64,000 nucleotides of DNA from Cranoglanis bouderius (GCA_023630585.1 CM042546.1:14890310-14954309); one strand, 5' to 3'; positions 1 through 11,300 are shown, counted from the stretch's first letter. Made by a program: numbers and translations. Notes: generated from the sequence alone by a model not told the origin.

Positions 1-299
1 CTCTCATTCCGGATTCACATTCGCTGTGTTCTTGTTGCTCAGAGAGAAAGAAAAAAGAAAAAAAAAGAATAAAAATGAACAGAAAAACAAATCACTCCTT
101 CAGTGCTGGGGCGTCTCTCATGCGCTGCATTTTGTAGTATGTGGAAAATCAAATTACAATTTCTGTCAGTGTTTTTGCTCCTCTGTGCACTTCGATCACA
201 AAGTGTATAGAGGACTTGTGTGTGTATGTGTGTGCTCTGCATTCTTTGACATGCTTACATGATACATTTTTACATGAATTTGTAAAGAGTTGCAGGGAA

Positions 300-354
<55 letters not shown>

Positions 355-847
355 CCACCACCACCAACACAGGTGCAGATGCGATTGGTGGGGTCCAAGC
401 ACCCTTCAGTAACACTAAAGACACAATTTTTAAAAAAACAAACTGCTCCTGTTGCTCATGCCTCAAAGCTAACCCTGTGAAAAGCCTGCTGAAAGCTGAC
501 TGGCTGATGGCGGCTATGTGTGTTAAGTAACCCAGGGATGATTAGAAGTCCACCTACAGCTCCGTACACCAAATATCAACTCAATCTGACTTAGGGTTCC
601 TGATAATCAATTTTATTGATCTCCACTCGATATGGATGACTACGGCCCCAAACTTTGTAGATGTCCTCAGAACCTTGTCCTTCAAGTTTCATGCAAATAG
701 TTATGAATTCCAAGTTTCATTTAAGTAAATTAAGCTCCGCCCTGCAAGGTTTGATTGGCCAAACTGTTTACAAACGTCAGCAGGTTTGAGTGTGAGATAG
801 ATTCAAGGAACGCAAAGCAGAGAAATATTAAGAATAGCAAAACTCAC
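1..847 (-). other. MDGA intron after exon A (partial)
   Basis: Intronic on the minus strand, running off the left edge. It holds a (AAT)n microsatellite at 300-352 and a short stretch at 540-760 that may be old repeat. Open frames here come from low-complexity sequence. No gene is seen. Confidence 0.8.
300..352. repeat. (AAT)n microsatellite
   Basis: About 17 uninterrupted trinucleotide units followed by a short CCA/CAC stretch. It gives the poly-Asn, poly-Leu and poly-Tyr shadow frames. Confidence 0.97.
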
Positions 848-980
848 AGGTGGCATTGGTTAATCGGAAGGTGACCGACGTATCCGGTATGTCACAGACG
901 TTGCGGACGGACACCTGACACGTGTAGTTCGCAAAGTCCTGAGGCCTAAGGTTCTTCAGCTTTAGCACCTTAGTCTCACC
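848..980 (-). CDS. mdga1: MDGA exon A: second part of Ig2
   Basis: This 133-nt exon (44 codons plus one base) begins GETKVLKLKNLRPQD, followed by ANYTCQVSVRN, which supplies the second Ig2 cysteine and an N-Y-T sequon. It ends TFRLTNAT, with a further N-A-T sequon, at a CCT|GTGAGT donor. Phase 0 in and phase 1 out. The acceptor is TGTTTACAG, preceded by a (GT)n tract of about 34 bp. The next exon (Ig3) must lie beyond base 1. The open frame upstream of GETK (a Cys-Val run) is only the translated GT repeat. Confidence 0.95.
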
Positions 981-997
981 CTGTAAACACAAACACA

Positions 998-1001
<4 letters not shown>

Positions 1002-1035
<34 letters not shown>
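1002..1035. repeat. (CA)n microsatellite at exon A acceptor
   Basis: On the transcribed (minus) strand this is a GT run that starts about 20 nt upstream of the exon A acceptor. It may act as or replace the pyrimidine tract. Confidence 0.97.
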
Positions 1036-2904
1036 GAGTTTAAATTCATGAATGCTAAATTGACAAAGCACCGCACAATTTAAAGTTGCAGAAAATATAT
1101 AAAATATATTTAAAAAATATATAAAAGAAGCTTTACTTCTTTTGACTTCTTTATTTCTACTGCTGAAGTCATCTTTCAAAAGCTGCTGCTAAAGGTTTTT
1201 GTTTGTTCGCAATATGATAGTTGTTTAACTGCAAAGTCTGTCATACCTGTGTGTTCAATCAGCTAAACATTAAAGAACATAAAAAATAAATAAATAAATA
1301 AATAAAATAAAAAACACAGAGGTTTTGTGAACATTAAATATGAATCATTGTCCAACACCATATGAATCATTGTCATTAAAATGATGTATTACAGAGCCAT
1401 CAATTCTCTCTTTCTCCTCGTTTTTCTCCGAACGCAAACTGGTCTTTAATAACGGTTTTCAGATCACGAGTTCATCATTCATTTCCCAAGTTTGCTTGCT
1501 GCCTGATCCTGGAGAGACTACGCTGCTTCGGCATGCACTTCACACAACAAGACTTCTCTTTTTATTTCCAAATATTCACCAGGCTTCTTATGCAGATCCA
1601 GTGCCTCAATAACTGTTAGTGGTCTTTAAATGAGAAGGGCATGTATTATAATAAACAAACACATAACAGAGCTACGTATCACTCCCTAATTAGAATGACT
1701 GCGAGGGGCATTACGTTTGACTGAACCATGATATCACTGATTGTGACCGTCCGGTTTTTATAATGAGTAATGCTGACATTTTTAGAAAACAGCCTGTTTG
1801 ATTCATGATTAAAACTGAGCTAGATTTTTCTCTGATATGTTAACCAAAGTGTTAACACCCTAGCAACCGGGGTGGGTTAGTGTATTGCTTCTTAAATTGA
1901 AAGAAATGTCAGATCACAGTAAGTGTATGCGTGGTTTTGTACAAGCAGGTAGTCTAATGATTGAGAATACCATCAGAAATAATGGCTTGCCTTTCGAACA
2001 AACTGAACTTTTTGTATTTTCAGAAAGGCAGACTTTCATGGCCGTTGGTTTCCATGGAAAATAAATAAATAACAACACTATAATGACCCAATATCAGATT
2101 AATGTATTCATTCAGCCAATCCCAGAAGCACTAGGTGTGTTTTCAGGAAGTGGACGGAAACCCTTGAGGACACGGTAGAACATGCGAAGCTCAGCACAGA
2201 CAGTAATCCAATCTCAGGGTCAAACCTGAGCTGAAGCTGTGAGGTGACCATCATGCCTCCCACCCAAAATCATAGTTTTTTGGTACATTACATTATCTAT
2301 TTGGTATGATATTATCTGTCTTGCTTTTCATGCAAGAAAGGGTTCCTCAAGGGTTTTTTAGATGGTTAATGCCTCTAGATTTCTAAATGGGCTCTATTTT
2401 GCTTTCAAGGGTTCCTGGTGGACAAACCATGGAACTCTTCAAGGTGCTATATTTAACCATTTTTAAAGAAGACTTAAAAAAAAAAAAAAAAAAAAAACCT
2501 TGTAATTCTTTCTAGGACAACTAGCACCTCTAAGGGTACAGAACTCAACAGAATTTCAAAGGGGAGCCTGGTTGTTTCAAGCTCCAGCTCCACCGTTTTC
2601 ATGCCAAGATTTCATTCCCTGACCTGCAGTCTGGACCTGTTGTACATTTGCAGATAGTCTTGTACCAGAGCTCTGCAAATTCGCTGCAAACATGTTCATG
2701 GTACTGTTTCTGTAAACAAAGGGACGGGAAATCGAATAAATGCCTGTCCATATAAAGTTGTACTTCTCGATTCTGATTGGCCAAAAGGAGTTGATTAATT
2801 TCAGACAGTAGTTTGTCTGTAGTGCAAATCACAATCATGGTAAAACATTCTAATTTCTTTAGTGATTTCATGTAATACCCCCCCCCTTCTTCTTCTTCTT
2901 CAGT

Positions 2905-3330
2905 GCAGATTCCAAGCATGCATGCGGAGCACACTTGCATGTTTTTGTTTTGATCACCATGCACGTGCGTTTTGTTTTGATTCTAGTCCTATCTCTCAGC
3001 CATTGTCTTGTCATTGTGTTGATTGCTCTCACCTGTTTTGTATTACCTTCTGATTAGTTTGTCTATTTAAACCCGTCTGTTTCTTTGTCTGGTTGTGAAC
3101 TCTTATCGTGCTTTCGTGTCCGTTAAGTCTGAGCCCTTTTTTGTCCGGTTTCCTGGTTATTCCTAGTTTCCTCTTGACACTTCCTGGTTTTGACTCGCAC
3201 ATGTTCTTCCGGGTTCCATGATTATGGATTTTCCTCCTGGTTTGCTGTCTGCTTGTTCTCTGACCCCTGCTATGATTTTTGACTATGATATTTGGACTGC
3301 CCTCAATAAAATCTTAACTTTAAGAGAGAG
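2905..3330 (+). mobile_element. Possible solo LTR
   Basis: This T-rich block has the layout of a fish retrotransposon LTR: TATTTAAA near 3064, a promoter-like T/G/C-rich stretch and AATAAA at 3305-3310, about 240 bp apart. The wording resembles LTRs of teleost Ty3-type elements, from memory only. No internal region, primer-binding site or clear target duplication was found, so the ends are approximate. Confidence 0.35.
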
Positions 3331-3466
3331 GGGGGGAAAAGAGGAAGGAATGACTGGTTCCACAACGTTTAATGTAACTGTAATTTACAGTTTAGGAGTT
3401 CTGCTTGGACCGTTCAGACCATAAGAGCTCAAACCACAACATTTTTCTTGCCACAAAAAAAAAAAT

Positions 3467-3482
3467 ATATATATATATATAT
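3467..3482. repeat. (TA)n microsatellite
   Basis: Short TA run after an A run. Confidence 0.9.
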
Positions 3483-3756
3483 CTTTTAACATTTACAGCC
3501 AGCATTAGTGTGCAATCATGGGCATCTGTCTGTTCATGTAGACGTAATCGAACAAACAGCATTTTCCTCCAAACCCGAGTAGCTGTCGTATAGCACTGTG
3601 TGAGACTAGAAGTTTTAAAAAGATGATGGATTCTCAGAAAATCTAAATGCCAAGAAATGGTGGGCTAGCTTTAGCAGCTGATCAAAACAACATAAAAACA
3701 TCATCCTTACTTCCCTCATCATATTTTTGAAAATACGAAATGTGGCCGTCGTGTAC

Positions 3757-3953
3757 CTGTGTGTATAAAGGTTCGTAGATGTCCACACCGTTGTCTTTGC
3801 TCTGTTCGATGGAAACGCTTCCTCGTTTCCAGATGAAGCGAGCCGGAGGGTTGGAGTTGACAGTGCAGCGCAGAAACACCGTCTTCTCCTGGTAGTAGTT
3901 GCCTCTCACATCACTGATAGTCTGGTGTACTGTGAGCATGGGCTTATCCAAGT
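3757..3953 (-). CDS. mdga1: MDGA exon B: first part of Ig2
   Basis: This 197-nt exon opens with AC, which completes the Tyr codon started in exon C, then LDKPMLTVHQ. It carries the first Ig2 cysteine in VFLRCTVNSN and the core tryptophan in FIWKRG, and ends YEPLYTQ at a CAG|GTACAC donor. The stretches DVRGNYYQEKT and NSNPPARF fit MDGA1 as I remember it better than MDGA2. The 3' splice site is unusual. A 30-bp GT run (on the transcribed strand) lies immediately upstream of CATTGTAG, so there is no ordinary pyrimidine tract. In mammals Ig2 is part of the neuroligin interface. Confidence 0.95.
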
Positions 3954-3960
3954 CTACAAT

Positions 3961-3961
<1 letters not shown>

Positions 3962-3991
<30 letters not shown>
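3962..3991. repeat. (CA)n microsatellite at exon B acceptor
   Basis: On the transcribed strand a 30-bp GT run ends about 8 nt before the exon B acceptor. It occupies the position where a pyrimidine tract is expected. Confidence 0.97.
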
Positions 3992-3995
<4 letters not shown>

Positions 3996-3999
3996 GGAC

Positions 4000-5985
4000 A
4001 GACAGTTCATGACATAGTCTAGATTATTTCTTATTGACATCATAGGAGGATAAAATTATTGTCACAGATATAGGGCTTTTTTTCTTCTATTTTTATGGTT
4101 ATTGTGGAAATTGTGGTATGAACATGAACAAACCATGAACTTCTGCATTAATAAACCATAAGTATGCTTAACAAAGTTAACACAAGTTAATGATCCACAA
4201 TACCCTGCACTGACTAATGTTTATTCAATCAATGGTTACAAATATGTCTGTTTGAATTTGCAAAAAATAAATTGCACCATGTTCATAATGTAAATGTTGA
4301 AAACTTACTGAACTCTGCTATGTGTAAATACCGTAACCTCCAATCCCGCCTGAGCTCTGTATTTCGATACTTAATAACCACAAACGTGTTCATTAAGATG
4401 TTGTTCATGTTGTTCACTGTGGGCTTCATTTTCTTCGTTGATGGTATGAACAATTGGTAATGCTTGTTGATTGATTTTTTTTTTTTTTTTAATCAATTAA
4501 TACAAGTATTAATCCTGGGCTCCCTTGAAATCATTGAGAAATAAAGGCCTTTACAAGGTTGCTTGTGCATATGGCAATATAATTATTGAATCCTGAACAG
4601 AAACAATTCATTTTCTGGTCTTCTTTTTATTTAAAAAAAAAAAAAAAAAAAAGTTTTGCTTTCCCTAACAAATTACCTTATCATGTGTTAATTGGTCCGT
4701 GAAAGAAACTGTCTGTTGAAGCAATAACAGCGAAATGGTTGAAGAGAAATGTTTAATTCCCACTCCCATATGCCGTGTTTGTGATATTGTACTTGTGTAG
4801 CTTCATCCGCTTGACTGCTTGATGATCTAAACATAATTAGCGTCTAGAAAATTTCCCTTCCTGTTTTTATTAGGTGTTAGCCATTTGATTAAAAATAAAT
4901 AAATAAATACTTAAATCAATTAATGTCAGTAATCAGACAAAGCACTCCAGGTTGGTATGAATTATTGACTTGGATGCATATATTCAACCACATAAACACA
5001 CAAACAGAAAAAGAAAACAAAAAAAAACAACAGCAAGCAACCAATAACCTCAATATTGCAACAGCTACAGCAGAGAAAGTGAGACAACTGAGAGATGCCG
5101 TGATAAAGTGTGAAGAGAATGAGAAAGAGATGGAGGAGGGGTGCAAGTGTGTGTATATCCACAAGAGATACAACATGTGTATCCATGTACATGCTGCTCT
5201 TTAGAGCATGTGTGTAATTAATTTTAAAAAATAATAATAATATGTGTAGGTGGAAAGGAGCGCGCAGTGAGGAGTTGTTCAAGCATGGGCAAAGATCTCA
5301 CAGGGAAATACTCACACAGAAATGGATCAAGAGATAGCAAATTGTAAATGTGAGGCAGGAATGAAAGTGAGCAATAATAAACACCCTAAAGGACGACCCA
5401 AATTGCTTCTCCAAAGTGCCTGCTTTCTATTCAAGTCACACACTTCAGACGGTGGACAAAACCTGATTAGGTCAATGGTGTGAATGATATACAGCTGCTG
5501 TTAATACCGAGATTCACGCCGTATACTCTTATACTCCTACAATGACCAAATCAACTGATCCATAAATCACAGTGGACGGCCTGGAGAAAAACCTAATTTC
5601 AAAAAAAAAAAAAATCCTAAATGAGCAGTGTAAGTGACAGGCTGACTGGAATGATCTAGGAGAGAGACTGATTTCCGGGGTTTGAAAGATCGGCCATGGC
5701 GTCACGATCACATGACCCAAGGGAGCTCGGAGACGAGTCATTGAGTGTTTAATAGGCCATGAGAGTATTTTGAAGACTGTGTATTTAGGCTGCGCATTCT
5801 ACAGAAGAACACAACGTTTGTGCCTGACGTGAAAAGCCAAAATGATCGAAGTATGAAAAAAACAGAACAGCTTTTTAATTCCGACCAATATTAGGGGTTG
5901 CATATATTTTTATTAGCAGATCAGTAATTTTAGGTCTTACATCTTTTCTAGAGTTAAAATTATAACGGAGTGGAGTTAAATTCTA
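4000..5985. other. AT-rich intronic stretch, nothing recognised
   Basis: Unique-looking AT-rich sequence with poly-T at 4475-4490 and poly-A at 4633-4652. The open frames at 4916-5282 overlap on both strands and show no family motif. Confidence 0.6.
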
Positions 5986-5987
5986 TT

Positions 5988-6790
5988 ATACCCCAGTGCG
6001 GTTGAATGCTCGAATCTGATTGGTCAGAACGTGTGCATTATTTACACATTAGTTATTGTTTCTATAGTAACAGCTCATACTCAAGGACTTGTACTACAAA
6101 GACTAATAATAAACAGATTTTAATAAAACATGTTTAACAAAGTAATTCTTATCATCGTTGATGTGGTGATGTTTTTTTGTGTTAGGAGAGGTTTATTTAA
6201 CATTTATGGGAGGAGTCTCGGTTGTAAGCGCTCTCAGTCCCGGGTTAGGCGTTCCGTTTTCTATGACTGGAGACGCTTTTTGTGCAAGGGAATGACTGTA
6301 TTTCGCGGCCATACCATGGGTGAGAACCAGACATGTTCCCAAGTCTCTGAGGTGGAGTCCAAGTCAAGTCTCAAGTCTTTGAGGTGGAGTCCAAGTCAAG
6401 TCTCAAGTCTTCGAGGTGGAGTCCAAGTCAAGTCTCAAGTCTTCGAGGTGGAGTCCAAGTCAAGTCTCGAGTCAGTTGTTCACGAATCCAAGTCAAGTCG
6501 CAAGTCAATTTTTTGTGACTTAAGTGTGACTCGAGTTTCCATCTCTGGTGGGAACAGGAACTAACTTGTCTCTCAGGCGTTCCACAACATTAAATCTAAC
6601 TATAAACCATTAAAATGCGTAATATATTGAGCAATAAATGTGCAAAATGATAACTCTGAGTCATAGTACCCTAATTAAGGATCATAAAATTGTGTGGACT
6701 TGTGTGGATAATGTGGCAGCTCAGCTGAAATCGTCGATTCTGGAACTTACAGTGCAGCAGCATGGAAGCTCATGTCCATCAACAGATCCA
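5988..6790 (+). repeat. Unnamed dispersed repeat, copy A
   Basis: Begins with the family word CGAATCTGATTGGTCAGAA (6011-6029). It continues through AACAGATTTTAATAAAA, a GGAGGAGTCTC word near 6210, the ACAACATTAA / AACTATAAA block near 6585 and a 3' part at 6710-6790 (CTTACAGTGCAGCAGCATGG) that also occurs in copy B at 10090. A 32-bp minisatellite sits inside. No coding capacity is evident. It could be a MITE or an untranslated part of a larger element. Confidence 0.6.
6341..6476 (+). repeat. 32-bp minisatellite
   Basis: The word GAGGTGGAGTCCAAGTCAAG starts at 6349, 6381, 6413 and 6445, an exact 32-bp period, with a degenerate CAAGTC tail running to about 6520. The 144-residue frame through it is a translated repeat, not a gene. 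Confidence 0.9.
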
Positions 6791-7920
6791 TTCTTATAAC
6801 TCAATGATGGAGGATGCTATGCGCTATGTCTACAGCAGTATCCAGGAGGTTTTACCACCATGTTCATATTCCAACTTCAGAAGCATTCCAAAAAAAGAAG
6901 TCGAAAGCTGGCATGCGCAACTGACTGGCACTGAATACGCTCTTTCGCACAGCATTGGTCACGATGGAATTCACCATGTCAGAGTGCAAGGATTTTATCT
7001 GAAAATCAATGTGACAATCCTTCAGTAAAGCAAAATAAAATAAATTAAAATAAATAAAACACTTTTCCCAGTATAGGCTTACACAATGTGCTTCATCTAA
7101 CCTGATATAATTTCAGATTAACAAAGTACATTTATCCGTCTGCCTCGGTTTTTCTCCACCCACCCTGACTAGTCGACATCTCCACAGCAGCGACTAGTGG
7201 ATATCTACGCAACCCCTAATTCACATGCACACAAACGTTTATACACAGAGGAACACAAACTGAAGCAGGCCATGCTTTTGATCCAGTCTGCAGCTTGTCA
7301 ATTATTCATGACTCTACACAGTGCCTACATTTGGAAATAATCAGACAGTGGGCAGGTCTTAAAATGCAAACCAGGAAATTTAAAAAAAAAAAAAAAAAAA
7401 TTCCCCCTTACGGTATGTAAATTCTTGTATTCAGGTTCAGACGTTTTCTCGGTTTTGTTCCTTAATGCCGTCTTATTATATTGCCTAATAAAGCAATAAA
7501 ATTGGGCCAGAAGCATTACTATTATTTTATTTCATGTTTATTGAATTCAAATAAACACAACTCACATCTCTACATGTGCTTAGACAAGAGCAAGTGGATT
7601 TTACTCTCACGCATGTGGGAGTGGGCTGTAAGTTATGACGCTTATGATTAAAAAAAAAAAATAGACAATATATTTCCAAAAGCATTCAGAACAACTCCAT
7701 TAAATGTCTCTGTACTGCCCTGAATGCATTGCCACTGTCAAGTTCATAAATCCAATGGGATTTTCTTTCCTACAATCTGTTTCAGTTAGAACTTTGACAA
7801 AGTTTGAATTTTAACCAACACCAAAGCGCACACTGCTATAGCAGGCTGAAATACTGCGCTGACATTCTGTAAAGCTTTTGCTGTCTCTTTAATATGTCTT
7901 TTTTTATACAGCAGCACTGT
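6790..7920. other. Intronic stretch, nothing recognised
   Basis: Contains A-runs at 7381-7400 and 7650-7662 and no gene or element I can name. Confidence 0.5.
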
Positions 7921-8018
7921 TTATTTCTTCATTTTGTTTTTCTATAACAGCGGCTCTGACAATAGTTCCAGGTGCAAGGCAAAACACAAGTTTATATCAA
8001 TGCACTCCTTTCAATATA

Positions 8019-9329
8019 CAGTGGGTATAGAAAAGAATCACCCCCCTTTAAAATAATCACATTTTGTTGCTTTTCAGCCTGAAATAAAGACGGACACCGT
8101 TTTTGTTTTATCCAGCTGTATTTACTCAGTGCAACTTATAAGATCCACATGAAAGATATAACACCAACATGTCAGAATTTTTTTTTTTAAAGTAAAAACC
8201 AGAATCACTGAGTTGGAAAAAGGATCACCCCCCTCCTAAAAATGACTTGTAAACTCAATAAGGTGTAGCTAATCATTTTCTCGATGGCACACAAAGCCAT
8301 TTGACTTTCAACTGTGATCGGCTGTGGTCATTTTGATTAGCTCAGCATGAAAAGAGTTTTCCTGGAGCATTTTGTAGTGCAACTGAAGCAAACAATCAAG
8401 TATGGGTGGCAAGGCACTGTCAAAAGATCTCCGGGAAAAAGTTGTAGACAGGTACAAGTCAGGAGATGGATACAAAAAAGTTCAAAGGCTTTATCAATGC
8501 CTAGAAGCACAGTGAAGTCTATTATTAAGAAGTGGAAGGTATTTGGTACAACACAGACCCACCCCGGATTAGGACGTCGCTCCAAACTGGATGAAAGAGC
8601 CAGGAGGAAACCTGTCAGAGAGGCTACCAAGAGGCCTACAGCAATTCTGAAGCAGTTGCAGGAATTTATGACAAAGAGTACAGTAAAGCATGGAGGTGGT
8701 AATATCCTGTTATGGGGGTGTTTCTCTGCAGCAGGGACTGGAGCACTTGTCAGGATAGAAAGAAAATGGATGGGGCAAAATACCGTCAAATTCTTGAGGA
8801 AAATCTGCTGCCCTCTGCCACAAAGTTGTCAATGGGAAGAAGGTTTACCTTCCAACATGACAATGACCCAAAGCACACAGCAAAACTGACCACACAGTGG
8901 TTGAAGGAGAAAAAGGTGAATGTCCTTGCATGGCCTAGTCAGAGCCCAGACTTAAACCCCATTGAAAATCTGTGGAATGACTTGAAGACTGCAGTCCACA
9001 AACGGTCACCATCAAATTTAACTGAACTTGAGCAGTTCTGCAAAGAAGAGTGGGAAAATATTGCAAAGTCTAGATGTGCAAAGTTAGTAGAGACATATCC
9101 CAACAGACTAAAGGCTGTAATTAAGGCAAATTAAAGCATTTTCCAACTCTGATTCTGTTGTTGTTGTTTTTTTCTGACATGTTGGTGTTATATCTCTCAC
9201 CTGGATGTTATAAGTTGCACTGAGTAAATACAGCTGGATAAAACAAAAACTGTGTCCGTCTTCATTTCAGGCTGAAAAGCAACAAATATGATTATTTTAA
9301 AGGGGGGTGATTCTTTTCTATACCCACTG
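8019..9329 (+). mobile_element. Tc1/mariner element, internally deleted
   Basis: This 1,311-bp element is flanked by TA dinucleotides (8017-8018 and 9330-9331) and bounded by long terminal inverted repeats of about 200 bp. Both ends begin CAGTGGGTATAGAAAAGAAT when read inward. Typical autonomous fish Tc1 elements are about 1.6 kb, so roughly 0.3 kb is missing; the gap maps to the middle of the transposase. It is inserted in copy B of the dispersed family. Confidence 0.95.
8403..9134 (+). pseudogene. Tc1 transposase remnant
   Basis: Conceptual Tc1 transposase, which would cut and paste its own element at TA sites. An N-terminal helix-turn-helix part is readable (SKALSMPRSTVKSIIKKW, then GLGRRSKLDERARRKP). 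It jumps from ILKQLQEF directly to VKHGGGNILLWGCF, so the segment with the first catalytic Asp (the WSDET region of the family) is gone. After a frame change near 8712-8800 the C-terminal half follows, with FQHDNDPKHTA (second Asp) and SPDLNPIENLW (Glu), ending at the stop by 9134. The deletion and frameshifts make it inactive. Confidence 0.93.
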
Positions 9330-9586
9330 TATGTAATCATTTCAAAAGTAGCAGATAATTCTCAGGGATTTGTACAACAAACGATCCACATAAACAGATT
9401 AATTAAAAATAAATAAATAAATAAAAAAACATAGGTAATTGCTGATATGGTGGAGTTTTCTTGAGGAGGCGTCAGTTTTGCATTTTTGGAAGGAGTCTCC
9501 AGTGTCAAGATCTAGCTGTTCCTTTATGTTTTCTGACAGGAAACTCTTCAGCATGGTGGGCTTTATGGTTTCTCTAACATGTTACA

Positions 9587-9619
<33 letters not shown>

Positions 9620-10006
9620 ATTAACTTCATGAGAGGGCAAACAAGAGAGAATGGTGAGTGACTGACTGTTTATAGCTGCTAGAACGTAAGTGATAACAGG
9701 AACAAACTTGTTTTGTGGACGATACACAACATTAACTACTGTATACGTAACTATAAATGGATAAAAAGGCCATTTGCTGTAGTATAAGAAGAATAAAACA
9801 CTCTGGTGAAGTGCTGTTATTGGAAAATAGTAAGGTTGTTGATCATTTTTCTATAACAGTACAGCCCGTCATGTTTTATTCCTTGCAGATTACTTTTGCC
9901 AAACCCAAACTCATGCACCACCAAGAGGAGGAAAGTGAAATGTCTTTTAAGATTATCCTATTAATGACAAAAATAAATATAGTGCAAAAATAATATCTCT
10001 GTTTCT

Positions 10007-10055
10007 TATTACACTATTTAAGGGTCTTAAAATGCGGTCCTTAAATAGTGTAATA
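10007..10055. repeat. Perfect 17-bp hairpin
   Basis: The arms TATTACACTATTTAAGG (10007-10023) and its exact complement (10039-10055) enclose a 15-nt loop. It lies in the 3' part of dispersed repeat copy B. Confidence 0.95.
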
Positions 10056-10134
10056 TGACAGAGCTCAGGTGAAATAGTTGATTAGGGAACTTACCGTGCA
10101 CAGCATGGATGCTCGTGCCCATCAACTGATACTT

Positions 10135-11185
10135 AATTACACCACACTGACATTTTTTGCCCTCCATTTATTAACTTTTACAAATATTCAAATGCCAAAA
10201 TAAAGCAAAGGGCTTGTCCCTAAGAATGTCTCAATGAAAGTAAATGTATCAAGTGATATTAAACCAATTCTTGAACAGTTCTTGGTCCCACACTCTGGTC
10301 TGTAATAAAAGAAATAGGATGTTTACGAGCACATGCATAAATATGGCACGTGTCCAAGTCAGGCTGTATAACAGATCCTTTTATAGCTCCATCACCTTCA
10401 TCACCTTATAATGTGGTTAATACGTGTGCTGCCTGGGAAACACAGAGTCAATTCACTTTTATCAATTAGTCAGTTTTGCCCCTCAGCACTTGTTTCTAAT
10501 GTGTTCTGGATCCATAATGTATTTAAATGATGCCTTCAGGTGAGGCAATAATCAAATAGCAATGCAGATCTTTTTTTTTTATTAGATTAATTATGCAGCT
10601 GAGAATGTTATGGATCCACTGATCCTTGATCAATACCTGAGTATCAGAGGAATTTAATATAATGTGACCCAAAGCTTCGGCTTATCATGTGCTTAGGTGT
10701 GAAAGTTCAGCTCACTGGGATTTAGGAGGAGGTCTAAATACCTTGTTCGCTTTCTGCTTTAAAAAAGGGGACAGCTGTAGAGCCTAAGGCTATCAGGGTT
10801 ATGGGATCCTTTAGGGGTCAAGGCATTTTAAATAAGATATTTAGCCAGGAATCAATTGCTAAACCTTCATCGTGACAGGGATGGCTGATTTGATTATAAC
10901 TCATCCTTAGTTTGACGTGTCTGGTAATTCAGAAATCAGTCAATTCCTCATAATCTATCAGTCCATTTTAGTGCCTTTTAAAGCAAACTCAAAAAACTAT
11001 TTTTTGTGCCATTAACATACTGATGATAATGGGTTTTTGTTTTTTTTTAATCCATTTTGAATACATGTTTTTTTTTTTTCTTCTAATGCCTAATAACCTT
11101 CTAAAAATGAGCCCACGAGCATTACTGCATTTACAATTTAAATAGCCTTTTTAAAATCGCATTAAAGAGTACTTTAAATATGTAA
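10135..11185. other. Intronic stretch, nothing recognised
   Basis: Moderately AT-rich, with T-runs at 10571-10580 and 11071-11080. No ORF with family motifs. Confidence 0.5.
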
Positions 11186-11300
11186 TAAAGGCTCAGTGGT
11201 TAAGGCTTTGTGCTGTTGTTCAGAAGCTTGTGAGATCAAATCCCAACACTGCAAAGCTAGAACTGCTGGGTTCTTGAGCGATGTCCTTAACCATTAACCT
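11186..11300 (+). repeat. tRNA-derived SINE fragment
   Basis: Has a box A-like word, GGCTCAGTGGTTAAGG, followed about 35 nt later by a degraded box B (GATCAAATCCC). Then comes the AACACTGC and TCCTTAACC wording shared with the copies at 12985-13165 and 30300-30560. Probably an old polymerase III-derived SINE; not a functional tRNA gene. Confidence 0.55.

Larger units (their letters stand above)
981..3756 (-). other. MDGA intron between exons B and A (2,776 bp)
   Basis: The shortest intron in the window. It contains the GT tract at its 3' end, a poly-A run at 2475-2498, a fragment of the unnamed dispersed family at about 2735-2800, an LTR-like stretch at 2905-3330 and a (TA)n run at 3467-3482. 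Nothing recognised lies in 1100-2280. The part at 2320-2470 has repeated GGGTTCCT-type words that look like an old dispersed repeat. Confidence 0.85.
7920..10135 (+). repeat. Unnamed dispersed repeat, copy B, split by Tc1
   Basis: The left part (7920-8018) ends at the TA target of the Tc1 element and the right part resumes at 9330. Words shared with the other copies are AGGAGTCTCCAGTGTCA (9491-9507) and AACTATAAATGGATAAAAAG (9749-9768). The 3' part at 10075-10130 matches copy A. It contains a T-run at 9590-9617 and a perfect hairpin at 10007-10055. Confidence 0.6.

Noticed and set aside
8337..8789. 150-residue minus-strand frame
   Set aside because: Antisense shadow of the Tc1 transposase.
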